Shown here: in pieces, positions 11,168 through 25,200 of the stretch
How the letters are laid out: each line of letters starts with the position of its first letter
Numbering within the stretch: position 1 is the first letter of the stretch
Assembly (NCBI GenBank): GCA_030762175.1
Contig: CM060833.1
Span: 3,139,501 to 3,203,500, forward strand
From: Metallyticus violacea
Taxonomy: Eukaryota; Arthropoda; Insecta; Mantodea; Metallyticidae
Direction: 5' to 3'
Length of the DNA stretch: 64,000 nucleotides
Made by a program: the position numbers and the translations under genes
The notes under the pieces: generated by a model
Databases searched by the model: none
The model's input: the letters and a program-made list of their open reading frames with translations, nothing else
What the model was told of the DNA's origin: nothing

Positions 11168-14100
11168 GTAAGTCTTAGATTCACTGAAATATTAGTCTCT
11201 TCAAAGATGATAGCACTGATATATTACTAAATTTAAAATAAGGATGCCAGCTGAGAAAGTCTTAGAAATATTAGAGAGGAAACTGAACAATTCAAAATGA
11301 TATTACAAGAGAAATTATATGTATTTTGAATATGGATGAATTATTATATTTCTGGCTCTTAAATCTAATATTCAACTGCAGAAATGTCTAAAACTCGTAC
11401 CTTCTTAAATAATATAATGTGAAGTATCATTTTCTGTAGCCTAATAATGAGTGGTCTGAATTTTATTCACGTTGCAACTTCTTATTTTTATGGTACAAGA
11501 GCGATGCTTTGTTGAAAATAAAGCTGGCTCATACCATCTTGAGTGAAATGATGCTATTTCTGTAGGTCACTTTTTTCTCATTTTTTGCCTTTTCTCTGGA
11601 ATAGTGCATTTTCTTGCAATTTTAAGATATTTTATAAAAATCAAAATTTGTGTCATATTTAGCTAGTTTTTGCATTATTCCTATAATATTAATAAAAATT
11701 AGTTTTCACAATCTTCAGATCTAAGCTCTTCATAATTCCTGGAAATTTGTGAATACATTTCTTCCTTACATATCTCGTTCTGAACATTGACTGATCCAAT
11801 TGCAGGCATTTATTTCCATTATCAATGCATGAAAGACAACCTTTCTTTTAACGGGGTGTGAGGTTGCACATACCAGCCACATATAGTTTGATAGGCCCCA
11901 CAGTACTTCTCACATATCATTCTGCATCTGCGATTCAGTTTTTCACAGACTGCGTGTCGTCAGTCAAATTTTAAACATGTTGAAAGTGAAAATAAGTTAT
12001 TCTATCTGAATTAAATCATTTTGTCTCAGAGTATGGTGAGTATGCTTCCCCACTTTCTCTCTCTTTCTGTCCCTCTTCCTCCCTCTCCCACTTTCTCTAT
12101 CTCTTCCTCCCTCTCCTCATTTACCTTCTTCTTCTTCTTCTTCTTCTTCTTCTTCTTCTTCTCCTCCTCCTCCTCCTCCTCCTCCTCCTTGTCCCCCCTC
12201 CTCCTCCTCCTCCTCCTCCTTCTTCTTCTTCTTCTTCTTCTTCTTCTTCTTCTTCTTCTTCTTCTTCTTGTCTCAAGTTTTTCTTCCAACCTCTTCATAC
12301 TCTGCATTCAACTCCCATTTCCATTCCATCACTTGCTCTGCCTATTCCTTCTCAGTTTCACTGCTACTCTTCTGAGAAATTTCAGCTCCACAGCCTTAGC
12401 ATGTTAATCTTATAGTGATAGGCCTTGCATACTATTCAACATACTGGAAACCAGGATTGAACTGTATATCTTCAGTTTAGTTTTTACACTTATTTCTCTT
12501 TTATCTACCAAAGTGTTACATTACATTGGTCACTTTTTTGTGCGTTTCATTATCTCCTGTATTTTCTCATCTTGATTGAACATAGCCTTAGATATTCATA
12601 CATGTATACCATTTCAAGTGTCTTTCCACCACATTTTATATTCAAATATTCTTTTTGCATATTCTCATTAGCTTTCATCACTTTTCTCTCTTCTACATTT
12701 ACTATCATACCTTTCCTTTCCAACTTTTCATGTCTTTCTTCCACCACTTGCCGTAATCTTTAAAGTGTCTAATATTAGGATAATATTACCTGCTTAAAGC
12801 AAAACTTGAAGCTTTATTGGTCCAAATTTCCAAATGTCCATGTTTATACCTTGTCTTATACATATCTTTAGCTCATCTAAACAGATATTTAACAACACAC
12901 TGAGACTATCCCCTTGATTTATGCCTTTTTCTAGGTTAAATTCACCAGCAAGTTTGCCCTCTATTTTAACCATTTCAACAGGATTTTGATATACACTTTT
13001 TATCAAATTAAGCAATTTTGTTGAAACCTTCTTTACTTCCAGGGCTTCCCATATATCTTTTCAAGGGACTGAGTCAAATGCAGCCTTTAGATTTGGAAAG
13101 GCCAGTAAAGTATTTGTATTTTTAATCCCTTCTGAATTGAAATATTTAGAACACTCTTTATGGTTTAACTTGTATGAGATTTACTCAGGAACACTTATAC
13201 GACACTTGTCCACATCCTCAGCTGTTAAATGACTGTGGGTCATTCATAGAAGTTGGGTAGGTAGGTATCTGGGTTGACTCTGATGGTCTTGTAATAAACT
13301 TGAATAAAATGCTGTCTGCTTCTGGAATATCAAAACTTGTTAAATTTTGCTCATGTTTTTTTTATATAAATTCTTTCCATATATTTAAATCTTTTGGTTG
13401 TTGAACAGTTTTTAATAACTTGATAACTTTTTCTGTTTCATGGTTTTCATTCCAAAAATGTGCTGCCACAGCTGATTATTCTATTTGTTTATAACAGATG
13501 TTTCTCCAATGTTCCTTCTATATTTCTCTTCATTTTTCACAATTCTTACAATTAATCTGGTAAATACCATATTTTTTCTCTTTGGGCCTGGAATCCGTTT
13601 TGTTTAATTTCAATAAAATTTTACATTGTATCAGTTTTGAGGTGCTAAGATGATATTGTATTGCTTGAAAATTCTTTGAAATTTTTATTGGCTGATGGGT
13701 GGGAAGTGTACTTTTTAAATATTTTTTCCAGTGCTAAATCACCCAAAGTTGTGATTGTTCAATTCTTTTTTTCTTTATGAAATTTTTAAATTTTTTTGTT
13801 AATCATCTGTTTGCTGAACCCGTTGATTTAGCTGCTTCTATTACATTTAAGATATTCGTTCTTGTATTCTTCTTTGTTCAGTGGTATATTTACTGGTCTG
13901 TATATCATGCAGTTGAAGCTGCTTCTTTATGTGAATCTTGGATTAAAACCGTGGGTTTTGATATAGTTGTCTGTATGTGTGTCCTTTCTATAGATGTCAA
14001 ATTCAAGTTTATTATTACACTTTATCATCTTCAGATCCAGAAATGGCAACATATTATCTCTTTCCATTTTGACAGTGCACTTAATTGAAGGATGTTGCAG

Positions 14101-16128
14101 GTTTAAAAGTTTTAGTGCATCTTCCACGTTTTTTTTGTTTATAATGGCAAATACATAATCTACATATCTGTTCCAAACATTAAAAATGTAGGGGGCAAGC
14201 CTTAGTGATGTGCATTTCAAAATAGCTCATGAATAAGTTGACTAGGAAAGGTGATACTGGCCTGCCTTTACTAGTCCTACTTTCTGTTTAAAGATTTTGT
14301 CCTCAATTATAAAAATGCTTTATTCAAAAGTTCTTTATTCAAGTTTATCACAAGACCAGCAGAGTCAACCCTGATACCTACCTACCCAGCTTCTATGAAT
14401 GACCTAACAGTTGTTTAATAGTTGAGGATGTGGACAATTGTTCCACAAAACATGTCCTGAGTAAATCTCACATAGATGAAACCATAAAGAGTGTTCTGAA
14501 TATATCAACTCAGAACACTGTACACTGTGTTTGATTCCAAATTGAATTAATACTGAAATCTGTATTTTGGTCTATTCTTTTTCATTACAATTTCTATATT
14601 GAACAAATGGTTCTGAATTTGCCATTCAGGCATAAACAATGCCAGTTCCTGCTCCATATCTTCCTTTGTGGTACTTCTAAAGTATCTTTCTTCATATATT
14701 GTATATAAAGCTGAAGAGAGACAGATGGCCCTACAATTGCCATAATTACTGCATTTGTAACTGTAACATTTCAGCAGAAAAGACATTCACCATCAACCAG
14801 CATGTGATTAGAAGAAAAGTGCAAATGAGGTCTTGAAGCATAGGCACAAAGAAAAATGTAACAAGCTCCTCAGGTAGTGCAGTAATACATATTCAGTAAA
14901 TCTAAAATTTCCGAAAATGTTTAGCTGATCACCAGTCTACCACAACTGAAAATTTATGAAAATGTTTAATCTTACTACAATGCTGTAATGAACAAGAAAT
15001 AATGGTGTATGAATATCAAAATAAACATCATTTTAGTTTTTTCTTTCTTTTTAGGGTATTTTAATTAATTTTAAGATCATTAAGTCATCTTTTTGTACCC
15101 AAGCTGCCAAAATAGTTCGTGTAATGTTGGCTCTGCAGCAGTTATGATGTTGCAACTGCTACCATTGCTTAACTGCTGATATTGTAAAGTTTTCAATTTT
15201 AGCTTATAGCATTGTATGTAATAATAAATTAATTTGCTCCAGAATAATAAATTTCTGCATAATAATGTAAACATAATAAAGAACAAGTTTTTATTCGTAT
15301 AGATCTTAGCTCTCATAGGTGCCAAATCCAAGGGCCCAAAGGAGTCTGGGCCCCCTCAAAATGTTTGAAAAAGGAGCTAAGCCTTCCCAATACATCCAAG
15401 GAGTCATGATAATATCAACATATATTACATTTTTAGTTTGCATGTGCAGAATTTGATAAAAATATAATTTGTTTGTGAGGGATTCTTTCTTCAAGCATTT
15501 GTAAGGTGATGATGCAGTTAACATAAGGCAATTCTAACAAGTAGGCGGTTTGCTTCTCATCATTATCATCATTTCATTCTATAATGATCAAATGATTCAC
15601 TTTCTGGAAGAATTTTCAGAATCAGACTCATCAGATGTAGGTTCTAATGGTTTTTAATTTTTAAATACACCCATTTAGCTAGAAATGTTAATTGGAACTT
15701 GTACAGTGAAACTAATCATACAATTAAGATCACTATATGATTGTGTCAAACTACACAATATTATTGCTCCACTTACTAGTTTATAGTATGTAGAACTAGT
15801 TTCACAAACCCTTTGTTCACATCATCAGCTAATTGTGGACTCAATGAGCTGATGATGCGAATAAAGGGTTCATGAAACAAGTTCTACATATTATAAACAA
15901 GTAAGTGGATCAATAAGAGTATGTAGTTTGACTCAATCATACAGTGATTTTGGTTACATTCATTTAATTTTGATTTCTATTTGTGTATGTATTATGTAAG
16001 ATGTTTTGTTCCATTTTTTGCAATTAACTCTGTGCTGCAGAAGGATACACTTAAGTTTTCACAATGTATATTCTATGGTTTTGCAGCTGGCAGATATTCT
16101 TTCACATATCAGATCAAATTTTGAAAGA

Positions 16129-16174
<46 letters not shown>

Positions 16175-19164
16175 TTATTGCAGACCATAAACTCTATATT
16201 TGAGTTTCAGTCATTATCAAAAAATACGTTAATCATAAAATACATTGATAAACCAAACAATTTAAAACGAGAAGCAAATTTACCTGTTATAATAGTGGAA
16301 TATTTTCATTTATCTTATACATACATTTATCTATCAAGAAATTTTTCAATTCTCTTTCAAACTTTTTCCCTCTCTGACTTTTAATTGATAGTGGCAGTTT
16401 ATTATATAAAATGTTACCAATAACTCTTGGATCTCTTTCAGTAGCTTTTTTGTTTACATTTAGGTGATAATAATTGTTCTGAGTCTGAGTGCTATAATTA
16501 TGGCAGTCCTTGTTTAGGATCTTTTGTTGCTCACTGTTAATGACAAATAAATTACCTTATACACATATAATATTATAGTTAATATTTTAGATTCCTTAAA
16601 AATATTTGTAGATGATACTCTCCTTTCTACCTTTCCTATTTATATATGATATAAATATGAAAGGTGGAGTCGTGGAGTCCAAAATATAGCGATCTCAAGT
16701 GTGACTTTTTCTTTGTGTTTTATCTTTTTCTGCTATCATAATTACTGTTAATTTGTTACATTGTTGATAGTGTTGCTTTATTTTTATTTTTCTTATATTA
16801 TATATATATATATGGACTACTAATCATGCAAAACAGTTATTTTGAGGTGTGTGTGTGTGTGTACGTGTTGCGTGAGAGAGTGAGTGATCTCTTCACTTTC
16901 AAGTACCATAGCAAGAATACCAGAGTTGCACTCCAAAACAAAACAAAACAAAACAAAAAAAAAATAGATCCTGGAAGTACTCTTTACAGCTTTGCAACCC
17001 CTAAGCCCAATGCTGTGTTTAAGTTCATCTAGATTTGAAAGTTGTTAGTAAAATTGAATAACTTATAACAAAAGAACTGATGATATTATGGACATTGCGA
17101 ATTTTCGTCCTGAATGTTGACATGGCATCACAACATAATGACATTTTCATATTAAATGTGAACAAGAGCTGACCATTCTGAAAATTTCACTGGGTGCCAC
17201 CCACATGTTGGTAACTGAAAAGTTGCACATGAGACGTGTTTGTACATGGTGGGTTTCAAGACTGTTGATTCCAAACAAAAGGATTCGCATGTAGGTTTGC
17301 ATGCAGTTGAAGATAATGCTACAGGAAAATGTGAAATTTTTTTCAAAGGTAATCACAGCTTATGAAATTTGGCAATTCATTTTAACTGTAAGTGCAAACA
17401 GTAAATCTCTTACAGAAATCTCTTCCATCATCAACACCAAAAAAAGCAAAAGTGGTTGCTTCCATCTCATTTTTGGATATTCAAGGAATTGTTTACCAGC
17501 ATGTCATACCTGCAGTACTATTGAGATGTCCTGAAAACTCTGCAAGGCCATATCACATGCAAAAAGCCACATTCCCATGCAACAAGTTGGATGCTCCACG
17601 ACAATGAGGCATGCCTACACATTGCAAATGAGTCTCTCGCAAAATCAATGCTAAGCTTGTTCCTCACCCTCCTTACAGTCTAGATTTAGCCCCTGTTGTT
17701 TTTTCCTTTTCCCCAAATTTAAGAAATATCTTCTTGGGATGCATTTTCCATTATTGGAAATAGTGGAGAAGGCAGCAGAAGTGATTCTGAAGTACCTGTC
17801 CAAAAATGGTTCCTGACATATCTTTGAAGGCTGGCAGAAATACTGGTATAGGTGCATTGCATCCAACAGGGACTACTTTGGGAAAGATGATCAAAATTAC
17901 GAGTATGTTGTTAAAAGAATATATATGATCATTCTTTATTGAATGATTTATTTCATAATGGGATTTTAATTAGTAGAAGACCATACCACATCAGTTCTGC
18001 CTATTTCTTTTCAAAGTAGTCTTTTTCACTCTTGATACAAAGCTGCATCCTCTGGAAGTGACCGTGCAATGCTTCTTTAGAGTTGGCAGCACATCCTCTT
18101 TGTATGATGCAATAGCTTCTTCTCAACTCCAAGCTGATGGCCATTTGCTGAGAAGAAGAAATTGACAACCATCTTTTGGTCTACACTTTGACATTGTTTA
18201 ACTTTTACTGGGAGGATGTCATTACAAGGACTTAAATCACCAATCTCCTCTTTGATTCTGCTTCATGTTGCCACTGTCAAAATGAACAATTTGCTGGAAC
18301 TGTTCCACTCTTACTTCCTTTGTTCCTCTGTGAGGTTATAAGATATCCATTGACAACAAAGTCTCCTTACACAAAGATTTTGTGCATGATTTCTTACAAC
18401 TATGGCGAATAAATGTTTAGAAACTCTTCTATTTTTCTGTAAGTCACTTACCAGCTTCTACAAGAGTGATGTTTTCATCTGTTACTACTGTTGCTAGACA
18501 TCCCATATGCTCCCTGTCTTTCAAGCCTATGTTTTTTAACATAAACTCTGCAAACAATTATAGACTTTTGTACATGAAGGAGCAGAATCAAAAACTTCTG
18601 TTATTTTTTCAGGAATTTTCATTGGCTCATGCTACAGATATAATTGTAAAAATTTCCATCACAAGAAAATCTTAATCTTAGAATATCAGAGGAGCACTAC
18701 AATCCATGCTGCAAGCTAACCTGCTATGTTTATTAAGCAAGTAGTCTTTCCAGTGGTGCCAACAGAAAACTTATTTTTCTCATAGTTTCTTCAAATCTGA
18801 AAAATTAAATAGCAATCCTCTTATATTTCCCTCCTGAACATTCTGTATATTTGCAGAATTGGAAGCTTACAGCAACCTGGTGTCAGCCTTTAGAGCACAA
18901 GGAGAACTTAGCAAAGAGAAACGCAAGCTGCTACAAGACCTTGCTGCTACACTTAATATTTCCATGGAGAGACATCGAGCAGAAGTAAGAAGAGCTGTTA
19001 ATGATGAAAAGTTGGCAACCATTGCTGAACAGTAAGTAGGGCTTTATTATCAGTTGGCAAGACATTAAAAGTTTGCAAAATCTACATTTTCATGCCGTGC
19101 TATAAGTGAGAGGACCTGGTTTATTATGTCTAGTAATCATACCTAAAAGTTAATGAAGTGGTGA

Positions 19165-19237
<73 letters not shown>

Positions 19238-22200
19238 GCAAGATATCAAGTTGCTTGTGAGAAATTTATTAATGCTTCTTCTAAGATTCAATGGCCATAA
19301 ACAAAGTATGAGGGTCATTTGAAAAATTCTTAAGTTGACCAACAGATTTCAATAAGCAGTTTCCAGTTTTTGTTATCAAAACTGCCATCTTCCATAAAAC
19401 ATTTATGCAATAATACACGGATTGGTCAAGAAGCTGTTTGTTGCATGTATATATATGGAAAAAATTACAAATTACAAATAACAAATATTGTATAGTTAAG
19501 TATTTGGTAAAGAAGGGTATGAATGCAACAAAAATTCATGCAGGTATGGCAAATACTCAAGGATATTCTGCACCATAATTTTCAACCATTATCAAGTAAA
19601 CTATTCATTTTTAACATATCTGTGAAAGCTTAGATGACCCATCAAGCTGACAATCATAATCTGACAGGACATTAGAAATTATTGATAAGGTGCACCACAT
19701 AGTTAGTTCTGTAGGATCACCAATTAAAGATGTCCAATATTGCTGAAGCTTTGGCATTTCTTGAATGTGTATTTCACATTCTGAGGGAACAATTGTGCTT
19801 GAAAAAATTATCAGTGGCACAATGGTGACTCAGAATAAAAAGCAAATCTCTCAGCAAAGTTAGGTCCATTTTCAGAGAGTTCCTGCCTACTTTATGCATC
19901 ATTTTGTGACCAATGATGAAACATTAGTGCACTACTACACACCTGAAACAAATTTTAAACAATGAAAGCATTATAACTACACCATCAAAGAAGGCCAAGT
20001 GACTTGGGAAAACATAGCATCAGTTTTCTGGAATGCCAAGGGTATACTGCTAATTCATCATCTTCCCAATGATAATCTATCACTGGAGTACATTATGCTA
20101 ACCTTTTAGACATTTTGAAGAAAAAAATATTCAAGGAAAGGCGGGGTTTATCAAAGAAGAAACGTGTCTTACATCAAGATAATATTCACTCTCACATTGT
20201 CATCCCAATGGCAAAAAATCAATGAATTGGAGGAGTGTGATTTGCTACCTCATCCACCTTATTACCCTGACTTGACTCCATCTGAGTTCCTTCTGTTTCT
20301 TAAACTGGTAAAATTCCTTGATGGAAAGAAATTTTTTTCCTATAAAGAGCTTAAATCATCAGTTGAGGTATATTTTTCTAACTTTCATGATGGGATAAAG
20401 TTTTTGGAGCATAGCTGGACAAAGCGCATTAGTGTCAAGGGAGACTATGTTAAAAAATAAGTATAATTCAAAAAGCTATGCCATAATTTTATGCTTCATT
20501 CCAAGAACATCTCAAATGACTCTCATGTATGGATGTATTAATAATTAGGAATGTTGATATTTGTACAAAACATGATATTTTATGTTAGCATGTCATAATA
20601 TAAAATATATATTTTATATTTTCACATATAAAATAAGTCTTTAAAAGTGCCTATTAAAATAAAATCAATTTATAAGCTATAGAATAATATTAACTCATAC
20701 TCTTGAAGCTATTAACAATGAAGTAGTAAAATAAATTTGACATTGAGTCACCTTGGTGACACTTACACCTCACTTAACTTGGTTTAATGGGCATGTTTCG
20801 GGAACATTTGCTTCTGTCAGCAGAGAACCAACTGGAAGAAATATACTCCTTAGGCAATTGTAGGAACTTATTGAAAACATCAAAAGCCAACGTCTCAAAG
20901 TTCATGATGCAGTTTTTATTTTTGATAATACATATTTTCTTCCATTTCGTTAATTACAAAGTGATGCTAGTGTGTTTTAATAATTTATTTTTGGTATCAA
21001 GTCACATATAGATTGGTGTATGTTCCACTCAGTATAGAAGAATACAAAGACGAATATCAATACATCACTAACATGATAGACAGCACTGCCTAATAATTCC
21101 ACAAAAATTAGTGAATCAAATTATTTACAAATTTAAAATAATTAAAGATGTCAAAGAAACTTGTTTTCTATTATACATAAAAGAAGATATGCAAGTCAGA
21201 AAACTTACCCACCACCCCAGTACATTCACTAACTTTTAAAAAAGTTATTTAAATCATCCTGCAAAGATCCTATACCTTCTTACATGAAGTCAGTATCTAT
21301 CTATCAGTATCTGCAAAGACTGTGATCAGGTGCACACTGGAAAGATGAAAAGAAGTTTGGAAACCCATACCAAAGAACACTTCAGAAATATCTGTTACAA
21401 CATATGGATAAATTGGCAATGGCAGCTTTTTTTGGTCAAAAACAATAAAATTGGTATCAAAACTAATTTATTAAAACACACTTTAGAAATTGACAATATG
21501 AATGGAAAAATTTATCATCAGAAATAAAAACCTGATCATGAATTTTCAGACACTGATTTTGGGTATTTTCAATAAGTTCCTCTGACCACCTACAGAGTAG
21601 ATATATATCTCCCAGTTGATCGCCACAAGTAGCCAAGATCATTAAGGCACAGAGTTGTGAGCAGGAGGCCTGGGGTTTGATTCCCACCAGGACTGTCCTC
21701 CCTGACTGGGTTTTTTTCTAGATTTTCCTCAGTCCTAATAAATGGCAAATGCTGGGGAGATACCCTAAATTGAAGCCTAGGATGCTTCCTTCTTTAAAAA
21801 AAAAATTCTTTCCCAGTTTATGATTTCAACTCTTTTATCACCAGTGTTTATTGTTGCCTGTGATGTCTCAGTAGTTGAAATAGATATTAAACACTAATGA
21901 ATAAAAAATTCTCCCACTTGGTCTTCCGCTGATGATGGGAGTGAATGTTCCTGAAAAATGTCCAATTAAAAAACCAAATAAGTGAAGTATGGAACCCAAA
22001 CCAACTGTGTATCAAATTTAAGCTATAGAGTGTCTATCACTTCAGATAGAAATGTGATTTTTTGTTTTATATATATTTGAAAAATGTTGCATCATTGTAG
22101 AGCCCCAAGAACACAAAGTTTGCCCAAGCATACAGATATTTATTTTTAAGATTTATGAGTGGCAAGAACTGCTCTCCTAGAGTATCACTGTTACTGCCTA

Positions 22201-25200
22201 CTGGCATGTATGTGGATATATTCAAATGTCATGATATTTGAACGTCACAATACAAGCTCAATGTGGTCATTTTAAGCATTACCTCTTAAGGCAGGCATTA
22301 TGTTTTATGAACATAAAAATTAGTGTAACTAGAAAAGTAAATAAAACAGACCATATGCTTATATACACTTTTTATTTTTAGCTCCTCTACTAGCCTGCAA
22401 AGTTTTCCACAAATAAGTAACATTTTATGTTTTAAAATTAAATGTATGTAATATATCGTAAAAAAATGAGCTATCAACAAAATTACTTAGCATACTCTTG
22501 TGCCAATATGCTTTTATGAGATTTGTATTTTGTTAGGACAGTTTGGTTGAAAAAGAAGTGCTATATGCAAATAAATATAATCATTTTTTTCTTTCTTTTT
22601 CAAAACTGCTGAAATCTTAAAGCAGAAATAACTATATGAGAAATTGCTTGTAGTATTGCAGGTCCAAATACATCTACAGAATGGGCAATAGAAGGACGTC
22701 GATTGGTTCCTCTTATGCCTCGTTTGGTTCCTCAGACAGCTTTTACAACATTGGCAAACAATGCAGCAAACATAGCTGCTGCCGAAAATGCAAAACTACC
22801 TCCACCTTCACTGACGAAAAGAAAAACTGGTAATTATAAACATATAGTTATTAAACTGTAACTATGGAAGTTTAATTTGTTAAAATGTTCAACGACAGAA
22901 GAAAATGTCTTTACTGTGAGGAAGAAGTGCTCCTCAGAGTAGACTTATGGCCCTGGTTTCATTGGTTTTTCTGATGTACAAAAATGGAAACAATTAGTAC
23001 ATTTATTTTTCATAAAGTATGCCTAATAGAGACTCTCCCCCCCATATATTTTTGTCTGGGTTGTTTTTATAATAAACTGAAAAAGAAGATTCAAAATTAA
23101 AGTGTACAAATGTTGACATAAGCTTCACACAAATTTTTAAATTTAGAACATGATTCTGGATCTTTCGTTCCCATTTTCAGCGTTGACTAACCTGTGCTTG
23201 TTAAGTTTGGGACTGTCTAGTGTGCTCATGACTAGTTCTGAATAGCTTTTTTGTCAACATCTGTAGGCTAGATTAGAAATTTGCTGAATTTGTTCAAAGT
23301 TGTGGAATGTCAAAATGTTCTAATTTTTTTTAGAATGAAAATATTAACCCATGTAGTTAGTTCTACTGGTTCTTTTAACAAAATGGCTCCTTGCTTAATT
23401 TCATGGCTGTGTTCCCAAAAATGTGTTGTTACTGATGATTTTTCCAATTATTTTAACTGGATGTTTCTAAAATTTTCTTTTTTTCTGCTTTCTAAATTTC
23501 TCTTATGTTTTTCTATGTATTTTAAATTACAGTCTAAGCATTCTGTTGAATATAAGCTCAGTTTTAATGAAAAACCTAATTAATTTTTGATGTTGCATCT
23601 ACTTCTTGGTATTACAACTGGTGGCTGAGGTCATTAATATGCTGGCTTGTGAGCAGGAGGTCTGGGGCTATATTACCACCAGGACCATCCTCCCTAACTG
23701 AGGTTTTTTCTAGGTTTTTCTCAGTCCTCATAAATAGCAAATGCCAGGGAGGTACTCTAAACTTAGGCCTGGAACTTTTCCTTCCTTAAAAAATCCTTTC
23801 CCAATATCATTTCTTCTAATGTACCATCAGTGTCCATCGCCTGTGGTGCCTCAGTAGTAAAAACAAGCATTAAACACCATTAAAAAAATCTATTTCTTGC
23901 GTGTTGCCATGTTCCTTGAAAATCTTTCCAATTTCATGCTAATAGCTTCTAAACACATACAGGGTTATTACAAATGATTGAAGTGATTTCACAAATTTAT
24001 TGCAACTATATTATTGCACATATTATCACAAAAATTTACAGACACATAGAAAAACTCAAAAAAGGTTTTGTTTTCTTTCAGCCGCATTTTGGATTTCAGC
24101 TGTAAGAGCGCAGCAGTTAGTAGTTAATAAAGACAGAGACTGGCACTGAGAAAGCATGCTATGCTTGAATTTCATTCATGTCTATTGTCATAGCAGTACA
24201 ACAACACATAAGATAAAAAAAGATGCACCAACTGCCAACTCCATTCAGTAATGTTATGCACAGTTTATAGCTTCAGGATGCCTCTGTACGGGAAAGTCAG
24301 AGGATGGCCTACAATGACTAATGAAACTGTGAGTACATGCAGGCAAGTTTTACACATAGCCCACAGAAATTGACATACAGTGCAAGCAGAGAACTGAACA
24401 TTCCACAAAATTTAATGTTTTGTGCAGTCTCACAGTTTAAAGTTTGAAAATTGGCTCATGCCACAGCTGGAGGCTGAACTGGAATCCTCCATCCCATTTC
24501 ATCACAATGTTCATGAATTTTTAAACAGTAGATTGAGAAACCAATGGATTGACTATGGTGGGGTAGATAATCAGCAATTCCTATAATGGTCTCCCAGCTC
24601 CTCCGACCTAACCCCATGCACTTTTTTGTGTGGGGCTATGTCAAAGATTCAGTGTTTATGCCTCCTTTACCAACAAACTTAGGAGAACTGCTATCTTTTG
24701 AACAGAGTGAGATGAACATGTACGTTGGATATGGAAAGAACTTGATTGCAGACTTAATAACTGCAGAATCAGTAGGGGGCACACATGGAACACATATGCC
24801 AAAAAAAGAGTTTTGCTATATGCCTGTAAAATTTTGTGATAATATAGCTACAGTAAATTTGCTAAACAGTTTCAGTAATTTAAAACCTTGTATTTAAATT
24901 TGAAATAGGAAACTTGATCAGTTTTAAGGTTGGTAACTTTGTCTTGCAGTTCCAGGTGATGAATCACCTCCATGTGAACCAAATGTTCCTGAGGCTTCTA
25001 AAACTCCCCAATGCTCTACAAGTCCTACAGTTGTTCAACTGAAAAAGGACGAAGAAGATGAAAACTCCAGAAAAAGGAGAAGATCTATGTCACTTGATGT
25101 TGCAGGAGTAGGACAGCCATTGTCACCACCTGCAAAAGTAGGAAAGCATTACATATACTGCATGTTGGGTGAGAAAAAGCTAAATAAATTAATGAGATTG

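Noticed and set aside
12021..12407. Long frames in the pyrimidine tract
   Set aside because: Poly-Ser/Leu on one strand and poly-Arg/Glu/Lys on the other come from the microsatellite.
22654..22662. Alternative EMSY exon 3 acceptor at CAG 22659-22661
   Set aside because: It would shift the frame away from the conserved EWAIEGRR block; the TAG at 22651-22653 keeps it.
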